DNA from: Candidatus Gastranaerophilales bacterium
Lineage (GTDB): Bacteria; Cyanobacteriota; Vampirovibrionia; Gastranaerophilales; Gastranaerophilaceae
Direction of reading: 5' to 3'
Assembly: GCA_910586855.1 (NCBI GenBank)
Contig: CAJUJH010000005.1
Span: forward strand, 1-18,789
Length of the DNA stretch: 18,789 nucleotides
A program made the translations under genes and the position numbers. The notes under the pieces were generated by a model, which ran no database searches, had not been told where the DNA came from, and saw nothing but the letters and a program-made list of their open reading frames with translations. Positions 12,837-18,789 of this stretch are shown here, piece after piece (positions within the stretch are counted from its first letter, which is position 1; every line of letters begins with the position of its first letter).

Positions 12837-15278
12837 TTATTTTTTCTCAATAACTATGCAATCATCCTGCATTTTCATCAATAATGTGTCATTTGCACCG
12901 TATTTACCTGTTAAAATTTCTTCTGCAAGCACATCTTCGATTTTCTTTTGAATAACTCTTCTTAGCGGTCTTGCACCATAAGCTTCATTGTAGCCTTCTT
13001 TTGCAAGATAATCTTTAACATCATCACCCACTTCGATTTTTAATTCTCTTTCATCAAGACGTTTAAACAAATCTTTAAGCATAAGGTCAACAATTTGTCT
13101 GATTTCTTCCTGACTAAGGTGTGCAAATACGATAATATCATCAATACGGTTTAGAAATTCTGGTCTGAATGATTTTTTCATTTCTTCCATAACTGTATCT
13201 TTTAATTTTTCATATTTATCTTTCTTGGAATCCTGCGAAACAGAGAAACCAAGTTTTTGAGTGGAAGTTATCATGCTGGCACCAACGTTTGATGTCATAA
13301 TGATGATTGTATTTTTGAAATTAACCAATCTGCCCTTAGAATCTGTCAAACGGCCATCATCTAAAATTTGCAGCATTATATTGAATACATCAGGGTGCGC
13401 TTTTTCAATTTCGTCAAACAATACGACAGAATATGGTTTTTTCCTTATTATTTCTGTCATATGTCCGCCATCATCATAGCCGACGTATCCCGGAGGAGAA
13501 CCAATTAATTTTGATGTTGTGTGTTTTTCCATAAATTCTGACATATCGATTCTCACGATATTGTCTTCTGAACCAAACACGGCTTCTGCCAAAGCTTTTG
13601 CAAGCTCTGTTTTACCAACACCTGTAGGACCAGAGAAAATAAAACTCCCTATAGGTCTATTCGGTGATTTTAATCCTACACGAGCACGTCTTATTGCCTT
13701 GGATAAGGCTACAACAGCTTCATTTTGACCGATAACTCTTGCATGAAGTGTTTCTTCCAGTTTTAATAATCTTTCAGATTCGCCTTCAGTTATTTTTGTA
13801 ACAGGAATACCTGTAATTGTTGAAACAACAGCTGCAACTTCATCTACGCCAACCGTGGGTTTATTTGCATCCTGTGTGTTTTTCCAAGAATCTTGATATT
13901 CTCTGATTTTATCTTTGATTTGTGCTTCAAGGTCTCTTAAGTCAGATGCTTTTTCAAATTCCTGATTTCTTATTGCATCTTCTTTTTCTTTGATTGTTGC
14001 CTTTAATTCTTTTTCAAGTTCTTTTCCTTCCGGGGGCAGACTTGAAACGTTTAAGCGCACTTTTGAAGCTGCTTCATCAATAAGGTCAATTGCTTTATCC
14101 GGTAAAAATCTTTCTGTTATAAATTTACTTGAAAGCTCAGTTGCGGCAATTATTGCTTCATCTGATATGAATAATTTGTGATGCTCTTCATATTTTGGTT
14201 TTAAACCTTTGATAATCTGAATAGTTTCATCAATTGAAGGCTGTTCCACAAGAACCATTTGAAAACGTCTTTCAAGAGCAGAGTCTTTTTCAATATGTTT
14301 TCTGTATTCATCAAGTGTTGTTGCACCAATAACCTGAATTTCCCCGCGGCTTAAAGCAGGTTTTAATATGTTGGCAGCATCAATGGCGCCTTCAGCGGCA
14401 CCGGCACCAATTAGGGTGTGCATTTCATCAATAACAAGAATAATGTTTCCTGCCTGGCGAATTTCATCCATAATCTTTTTAAGACGTTCTTCAAATTCAC
14501 CTCTGTATTTTGTTCCTGCAACCAAAAGACCCATATCAAGCTGGATAATTTTTTTATTTTCTAAGATATCAGGAACTTCGCAATCAATAATCTTCATTGC
14601 TAAGCCTTGAGCTATAGCAGTTTTACCAACACCGGGTTCACCGATTAAAATCGGATTATTTTTTGTACGACGGGCTAAGATTTGAATAACTCTTTCGATT
14701 TCTTTTTCTCTGCCGACAACGGGGTCAAGTCTTTGCTCTTGTGCTGCAAGGGTTAAGTCTGTACCAAATTCATCCAAACTCGGCGTTTTTGCTTTAGACT
14801 GAGGTGCACCTGCAGTAGTTGTTTGAGGTCCTTGACCTGTTCTGGATTCACCAAGCAGCTTTATGACATTGCTGCGGCACTTGTTTAGGTCTACACCTAA
14901 ATTTTCAAGAACTTTTGCTGCAACGCCCTCTCCTTCCCTTATTAATCCTAAAAGAAGGTGTTCTGTGCCAATGTAGTTGTGTCCAAGCTGTCTTGCTTCA
15001 TCCCATGATAGTTCAAGAACCTTTTTTGCTCTTGGAGTAAAAGGGATTTCAACGGCAACAAAGCCTGAACCTCTGCCTATTATTTTTTCAACTTGGGCTC
15101 TTGCATCTTTGATATTTACACCCATTGATTTTAGGGTTTTTGCTGCCACGCCGGAACCTTCCCCTATAAGACCAAGCAGAACCTGTTCTGTGCCTACAAA
15201 ATTATGTCCGAGGCGTCTTGCCTCTTCCTGGGCTAACATTATTACCCTTATTGCTTTTTCGGTAAATCTTTCAAACAT
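12837..15278 (-). CDS. clpC: ATP-dependent Clp protease ATPase subunit ClpC
   Basis: An 813-aa Hsp100 unfoldase. Two N-terminal Clp_N repeats lie at about 1-145 (GHNFVGTEQVLLGL and GHNYIGTEHLLLGL). First AAA+ domain: Walker A GEPGVGKT (213-220), Walker B VIDEMH (283-288). A UVR segment (about 424-459, with FEKASDLRD) marks ClpC and separates it from ClpA and ClpB. Second AAA+ domain: Walker A GPTGVGKT (550-557), Walker B LFDEIEKA (620-627). The LGF tripeptide (676-678) in the expected ClpP-docking loop indicates it feeds substrates to ClpP. Small substitutions occur in the second domain (DGGHMTEIIRK where EGGQLTEKVRR is usual). AAGGAAG precedes the ATG. It lies 88 bases downstream of rpiB on the same strand; a possible TTGAGA-16-TAAACT promoter lies in that gap. 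No clear CIRCE element was seen. Confidence 0.97.
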   Translation of the reverse strand: MFERFTEKAIRVIMLAQEEARRLGHNFVGTEQVLLGLIGEGSGVAAKTLKSMGVNIKDARAQVEKIIGRGSGFVAVEIPFTPRAKKVLELSWDEARQLGHNYIGTEHLLLGLIREGEGVAAKVLENLGVDLNKCRSNVIKLLGESRTGQGPQTTTAGAPQSKAKTPSLDEFGTDLTLAAQEQRLDPVVGREKEIERVIQILARRTKNNPILIGEPGVGKTAIAQGLAMKIIDCEVPDILENKKIIQLDMGLLVAGTKYRGEFEERLKKIMDEIRQAGNIILVIDEMHTLIGAGAAEGAIDAANILKPALSRGEIQVIGATTLDEYRKHIEKDSALERRFQMVLVEQPSIDETIQIIKGLKPKYEEHHKLFISDEAIIAATELSSKFITERFLPDKAIDLIDEAASKVRLNVSSLPPEGKELEKELKATIKEKEDAIRNQEFEKASDLRDLEAQIKDKIREYQDSWKNTQDANKPTVGVDEVAAVVSTITGIPVTKITEGESERLLKLEETLHARVIGQNEAVVALSKAIRRARVGLKSPNRPIGSFIFSGPTGVGKTELAKALAEAVFGSEDNIVRIDMSEFMEKHTTSKLIGSPPGYVGYDDGGHMTEIIRKKPYSVVLFDEIEKAHPDVFNIMLQILDDGRLTDSKGRLVNFKNTIIIMTSNVGASMITSTQKLGFSVSQDSKKDKYEKLKDTVMEEMKKSFRPEFLNRIDDIIVFAHLSQEEIRQIVDLMLKDLFKRLDERELKIEVGDDVKDYLAKEGYNEAYGARPLRRVIQKKIEDVLAEEILTGKYGANDTLLMKMQDDCIVIEKK

Positions 15279-15366
15279 TATAAACTTCCTTAAAATCGGA
15301 TTACTAATTCATATCTCTTAGTTTACCACCAAAATAATTTTTCTCAAATTAATCGTGTAGGGCAAA

Positions 15367-15801
15367 TTACTCAATCATATCAATACGTTTTTTATGTCTT
15401 CCGCCTTCAAAACCGGTTTTTAGCCAAATGTCAACAATATCAAGCGCTAAGTAATCACCAATTACACGTTCGCCCAAACATAAAACATTTGAATTGTTAT
15501 GTGCTCTTGAAACTCTTGCAGAGTATGTATTTTCTATAGAAACTGCTCTTATGCCTTTTGTTTTATTTGCAGTAACGCTCATGCCAAGTCCTGTTCCGCA
15601 AACCAGTATTCCTCTGTCAAATTCACCCTGTGCAACAGCTTTTGATACTTCTTTTGCAACTTCAGGATAATCACTTGCTTCTTTTTGGAAAATACCAAAA
15701 TCTTTATGTTCAATATTATGAACTTCTAAGTATTCTTTAATTTTTTCTTTTAAGTGAAATCCGCCGTGGTCACATCCGATTGCAACTTTTAAATTTTCCA
15801 T
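15367..15801 (-). CDS. rpiB: Ribose-5-phosphate isomerase B
   Basis: A 144-aa enzyme that interconverts ribose 5-phosphate and ribulose 5-phosphate in the pentose phosphate pathway. The phosphate- and substrate-binding GCDHGG (9-14), DYPEVA (44-49), the catalytic cysteine in CGTGLG (68-73), ANKTKGIRA (78-86), and RAHNNSNVLCLG (99-110) are all as in RpiB. The length equals the family's usual size (about 145-150 aa). A LacA/LacB-type isomerase is related, but the CGTGLGMS and neighbouring residues fit RpiB better. AGGAGA lies 5 bases upstream of the ATG. It has its own promoter and may read through into clpC, as no terminator separates them. Confidence 0.95.
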   Translation of the reverse strand: MENLKVAIGCDHGGFHLKEKIKEYLEVHNIEHKDFGIFQKEASDYPEVAKEVSKAVAQGEFDRGILVCGTGLGMSVTANKTKGIRAVSIENTYSARVSRAHNNSNVLCLGERVIGDYLALDIVDIWLKTGFEGGRHKKRIDMIE

Positions 15802-15831
15802 TAAATTCTCCTATGGTTAGCTATTTAATTA

Positions 15832-15860
15832 ATTATACAGATTTTTTACAGGAGTGTAAA
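15832..15860 (-). promoter_or_regulatory. Sigma-70 promoter of rpiB
   Basis: On the minus strand TTTACA (15860-15855), exactly 17 bases, then a perfect TATAAT (15837-15832), about 31 bases before the start codon. Confidence 0.7.
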
Positions 15861-15882
15861 CTGTATTAAATAATATTAAAAA

Positions 15883-15902
15883 AAGCCCGAATTTTCGGGC
15901 TT
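15883..15902 (-). terminator. Rho-independent terminator of the 619-aa coiled-coil gene
   Basis: AAGCCCGA (15883-15890) pairs with TCGGGCTT (15895-15902) around a 4-base loop. On the minus strand a run of seven T follows. It lies 24 bases past the stop. Confidence 0.85.
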
Positions 15903-15926
15903 AAGTTATTATGTGTATATTTTCTA

Positions 15927-17786
15927 TTATGCAGCTATCCAAATAGAGCCTTCAATGTATGGATTTTGGCTGTCTGGGTTTTCTTTAATTCTTTTACCTT
16001 TTTCGCCAAGGTCTTGCATAAGTTTTATATAGCTTGCTTGTTCACTGTCACTGTCTGCATTGTTGTATCCGCTGGTTAAGTTTAAAAATTCAACTTTGCA
16101 TTCAGACAATTTATCAGTATCTGCTGATTCATTGCCGAGTGTTTTTTCTGCTTCATCAAGAATATCTGATGTTTTACTTTTTTCTTGTATAAATAATGTA
16201 TCAGAGCTTCTGTTTAAGTTTTCATTGCTATTTACTGATGTTTTTAATGATGTAAGAAGAACTTGTGCATTGCTGCTCATTTGTTGAAGGCTTGAAGTAT
16301 CGTAAACATATCCTTGGCTTATGTTTGATTTCATTGTTCCGCCCAAGCTTAAGAATGCTTTAACTTCAAAATCATTTACATCATTTGCATTGTAGTAGCT
16401 GTTAAGTGCATCTGTGCTATCAATGAAATCGCTTGTTGCTTCTGAATTTTCTTGCATTTCTTTTTTGCTTGAAATGTTTACTGCACTGCCCATTACTTTG
16501 GTTGAAGTAGATTTAATAACATCTTGTACTATTGCTGATTCAACCACTGAATCAAGCTGTGCTGCTGTCATATTAGCTAAGTCTGCTACATTAATACTAA
16601 CGCCGATTTCTTCATAGTTTGCAATTGTTTCAAAAAATTCTACTCTTTGAATAGCTTCTTCTTTGCTTATTCCGGTGCCGTCATATGCATTTGCAAGCTC
16701 TTCATTGTCGCATTTTCCTGTTTCATCTGCTGAATTTAAGAAGTTTGAAACTGAGTTTGTTACATCATCTTTTCCTGCAGTGTTTTCATCTGGAGTTGTA
16801 TTGCTAACTGACATATCGCCTGCATTTAAACCATCCAGAAGATTATTTGATGCACTTAAGTTGCTTGCATTGTCGCCTGTTTTCTTGCCTGCATCCATAT
16901 ATACAAGCGCTGCTTTTGTTACATCTTCATCTGAAGCTTCAATGCCGTTTTGTTCGTTTGCTGCTTCGATTGCTGCTTTAATTTCTTCAAGAGTTGCTGT
17001 ACCGTTTTGAATTTTTTCTTCTAAAGGTGCTAATTGTTCTTTTAAAGATGCTGCGTGAGCTTCATTTTTAGCTTTGCATTCTTCTGTTCTTGTTTTGTTT
17101 GCATCTTTAGCTGTTGCCTTGGCTTCATTGCTGTTTATTTCATTATTGTTTGCTTCAATTTGTGCATCAACTTCTGCTTTTTTTGCTTCAAGCTGAGCTT
17201 TTTCTGCTTTTAGGGCCTTAACGTCAACACCTTTACCAAACAAGCTGCTGATTCCGTTTGAGATTGTTCCCAATATGCCTGAATTTGCTTCAATTTGTGT
17301 ATCCAGCTTTTCAATTCTTGCTTGAAGAACTTTTGAATGAAGAGTTAATGCTTGGTTTACGCTTTCAAGAACATCGTTTGCTACTTGGAGGGCTTGAATT
17401 TCATCTGATAAACGCTCAATGTATTCATCTTGTCTTTGGATTCTGGCTTCATACTCTTCAATTTCTGTAGAGATGTTTCCGTGATTTTCTTCTGCACTGC
17501 TAACAGCTGCGCTTACTTCTGTTTGTTGTTGGGTTAGTGCTTCAGTATCAGCATCTGAATCTACTGTAAAAAGGTCATCTGTAGCATTAACTGTATTTGC
17601 AGTACCTGCTTCTGGAGCAGTGAATACTGTATCTGCAGTGCCTTCTCCGTTAACTGCGGGTGTTGCATCTGTTTGGGGTTGAACACCTGCTGTTGGAACA
17701 GAAGAGCTGTAGTCAGGGTATTTAATGTTTTGCATTCCTGTATCGTATGACACTTTTTTGTTGCTCCTGTATTTTTTACCTTTCAT
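15927..17786 (-). CDS. Unknown 619-aa protein with a coiled-coil hairpin
   Basis: I do not recognise the family. There is no signal peptide. Residues 25-95 are low-complexity Thr/Ala/Asp/Gln-rich (T-A-D-T-V-F-T and T-A-N-T-V-N-A-T). Residues about 97-168 form a Glu/Gln/Leu-rich coiled coil, 169-188 a Gly/Ser/hydrophobic break (G-I-L-G-T-I-S-N-G-I-S-S-L-F-G-K-G), and 189-275 a second coiled coil (LKAEKAQLEAKKAEVDAQIEANN). Together these look like an antiparallel hairpin with a hydrophobic tip. The rest (about 285-619) is Ser/Asn/Asp-rich and mostly helical, ending in a hydrophobic WIAA. The ATG at 17786 has no ribosome site. A TATACT box 8 bases upstream would make it nearly leaderless. A GTG at 17753, 10 bases after AGGAG, is an alternative start. 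It has its own terminator. Confidence 0.8.
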   Translation of the reverse strand: MKGKKYRSNKKVSYDTGMQNIKYPDYSSSVPTAGVQPQTDATPAVNGEGTADTVFTAPEAGTANTVNATDDLFTVDSDADTEALTQQQTEVSAAVSSAEENHGNISTEIEEYEARIQRQDEYIERLSDEIQALQVANDVLESVNQALTLHSKVLQARIEKLDTQIEANSGILGTISNGISSLFGKGVDVKALKAEKAQLEAKKAEVDAQIEANNNEINSNEAKATAKDANKTRTEECKAKNEAHAASLKEQLAPLEEKIQNGTATLEEIKAAIEAANEQNGIEASDEDVTKAALVYMDAGKKTGDNASNLSASNNLLDGLNAGDMSVSNTTPDENTAGKDDVTNSVSNFLNSADETGKCDNEELANAYDGTGISKEEAIQRVEFFETIANYEEIGVSINVADLANMTAAQLDSVVESAIVQDVIKSTSTKVMGSAVNISSKKEMQENSEATSDFIDSTDALNSYYNANDVNDFEVKAFLSLGGTMKSNISQGYVYDTSSLQQMSSNAQVLLTSLKTSVNSNENLNRSSDTLFIQEKSKTSDILDEAEKTLGNESADTDKLSECKVEFLNLTSGYNNADSDSEQASYIKLMQDLGEKGKRIKENPDSQNPYIEGSIWIAA

Positions 17787-17880
17787 ATATATAAAGTATA
17801 TAAGATTTATTTAATTTCAATAATTGGAAAATCTGTTACAATTGTTTACAAATATTCTAAAACCCTTGTATAGAAAGAAA

Positions 17881-17907
17881 AACAGGGTATATTATTTGTA
17901 CCCTGTT
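17881..17907 (-). terminator. Rho-independent terminator of the annexin-like gene
   Basis: AACAGGGTA (17881-17889) pairs with TACCCTGTT (17899-17907) with a 9-base loop. On the minus strand TTTTCTTTC follows. It lies 34 bases past the stop. Confidence 0.8.
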
Positions 17908-17940
17908 TTAATTCTTTTATATTGCTTTATACTTTTTACT

Positions 17941-18789
17941 TTACTTGGCTGTTTCTTTAATGCCCAAGCTTTCTACGCGCCTTATAAGAGCCTTTAATGT
18001 TTCACCGCTAAATTCGCTTTTTAACAGTGCAATCAAGCTTGAGTTCTTAGATTTCAGTGCGCTGTCCAGTGCTTTTATGTCATCATCTGTCATAGAGCCA
18101 TTTTGAAGCATTTGGTATACAACCATTTCATCTGTTCCCAGCCTGTTGGATGTTGCAGCTTTAAATGCCTGCAATTGTGCCTTATGTAAATCTTCAAGAG
18201 TGATTGCTGTTCTTTCAGGTGCATTAAGTTGCGGGTTGGTTTTTATCATGTTTTCATAGGCTGTAACTTCTGAGACTGCTGCATCAAGTTTTCTTAATAA
18301 ATTACTCTCGCCGCTCATCCAGCTGAAATCATCTTTTATAGCTTTTTCAAGTGTTGTGCCATACATTCTTTCGTATTCTTTTATTACATCGACCAAATCT
18401 TGCCCCGCTGTATTATTAATGATATCTTTTACAACATCTTCATCGGTGCCGGCTCTATCCATTGCAGCGTGAAGTGCTTGAGCTCTTGAAGTTGCAATAT
18501 CTGCGCGGATTTGCTCTTCGCTTCTTTCAGTATTGTCTTGCGGGTCAACCGTTGTTTTTGCTGCAGGATTAGTGCCTTCAAGCGTTTTTATTTTTTGAAT
18601 TAAAGATTTTTGTGTTTCCAAGCTGGTTTCGCCTTTTATAATTTCTTTTACATCAACATTTTGAGCTTTGCAGTATTTAAGGAAATCCTTAAGTGCTGTA
18701 TCATCCATTTTTTGGAACATATCAAATAATACTCTTTCATCTGTTCCCAGCCTGTTGGATGTTGCAGCTTTAAATGCCTGCAATTGTGC
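17941..18789 (-). CDS. Annexin-repeat-like protein, 5' end cut by the window edge
   Basis: The frame is open to the right edge, and 282 residues are visible. Three units of about 70 residues each follow the annexin pattern: a helix with F/L-x-A-A, a loop ending GTDE (visible residues about 15, 114 and 218), then further helices. The middle unit is closest, with A-L-H-A-A-M-D-R-A-G-T-D-E, then IKEYERMYGTTLEKAIKDD, matching the annexin YxxxYGxxLxxxIxxD block. An acidic pair about 40 residues after GTDE fits a type II calcium site. Linkers rich in Thr, Pro, Asp and Gln separate the units. Eukaryotic annexins bind acidic phospholipids through calcium; bacterial relatives are known but scarce. No signal peptide can be judged. 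Unit starts share identical DNA, suggesting recent duplication. The annexin assignment is from pattern, not search. Confidence 0.65.
   Translation of the reverse strand, partial: AQLQAFKAATSNRLGTDERVLFDMFQKMDDTALKDFLKYCKAQNVDVKEIIKGETSLETQKSLIQKIKTLEGTNPAAKTTVDPQDNTERSEEQIRADIATSRAQALHAAMDRAGTDEDVVKDIINNTAGQDLVDVIKEYERMYGTTLEKAIKDDFSWMSGESNLLRKLDAAVSEVTAYENMIKTNPQLNAPERTAITLEDLHKAQLQAFKAATSNRLGTDEMVVYQMLQNGSMTDDDIKALDSALKSKNSSLIALLKSEFSGETLKALIRRVESLGIKETAK
18126..18180. repeat. 55-bp exact repeat inside the annexin-like gene, copy 1
   Basis: Identical to 18735-18789. On the minus strand it encodes AQLQAFKAATSNRLGTDE, the start of an annexin-like unit. Flanking bases differ. Confidence 0.9.
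18735..18789. repeat. 55-bp exact repeat, copy 2, at the window edge
   Basis: Second identical copy, running to the last base of the window. Its left boundary is sharp (CTC before it, against CCA in copy 1); its right boundary is the window end. Confidence 0.9.

Noticed and set aside
17941..18789. GTDE loops as EF-hand or dockerin calcium sites.
   Set aside because: The DxDxDG pattern is absent. The helix spacing and the YG..L...I block fit annexin-type units better.
1..18789. CRISPR array, insertion sequence or prophage genes.
   Set aside because: No regularly spaced repeats, transposase, integrase or phage structural genes are visible.

Overview
The window is AT-rich bacterial DNA that most likely comes from a gut non-photosynthetic cyanobacterium (Melainabacteria/Gastranaerophilales type). 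This is an inference from gene content. A periplasmic OmpH/Skp-like chaperone implies a Gram-negative envelope, yet the Hsp100 protein is a cyanobacterial/Gram-positive style ClpC with a UVR segment. There are also several coiled-coil and membrane proteins I cannot place in any general family. The window looks like a complete assembly contig. Its last 55 bases exactly repeat 55 bases located 609 bp earlier, and its first bases resemble the variable tail of a diversified gene. Both are classic reasons for an assembly to break.

Layout. 1-1618 (+): 3' part of a large glycine-rich, cysteine-containing, probably surface protein, cut by the left edge. 1619-2002: hairpin-rich intergenic stretch with a terminator. 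2003-3678 (-): an avd gene followed by a reverse transcriptase with the hallmarks of a diversity-generating retroelement (DGR). 3840-3927 (-): tRNA-Ser(UGA). 4025-4468 (-): OmpH/Skp. 4588-5908 (+): two overlapping PlsC-type acyltransferases. 5995-7512 (+): a 505-aa protein of unknown function. 7550-7768 (-): a DUF378 membrane protein. 7939-8748 (+): an exported carboxypeptidase-regulatory-like protein. 8822-11145 (+): a histidine-synthesis pair, HisC fused to a HAD phosphatase, overlapping hisB. 11283-11356 (+): tRNA-Met. 11407-12030 (+): a GIY-YIG/T5orf172-type protein. 12081-12167 (-): tRNA-Ser(GGA). 12294-12665 (-): a small unknown protein. 12837-15278 (-): clpC. 15367-15801 (-): rpiB. 15927-17786 (-): a 619-aa coiled-coil protein. 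17941-18789 (-): an annexin-repeat-like protein cut by the right edge.

How parts work together. Avd and the reverse transcriptase form the machinery that would copy an adenine-mutagenised template repeat into a target gene. The glycine-rich gene, whose leftmost visible codons look like the end of a C-type-lectin variable region, is the natural candidate target. I could not find the template repeat in the window, so it would lie beyond the left edge or elsewhere. HisC-HAD plus HisB would supply consecutive late steps of histidine biosynthesis. The two PlsC proteins probably act in phospholipid acylation. ClpC and RpiB are housekeeping. The most notable items are the DGR, the annexin-like repeats in a bacterium, the HisC-HAD fusion and its possible leaderless promoter.
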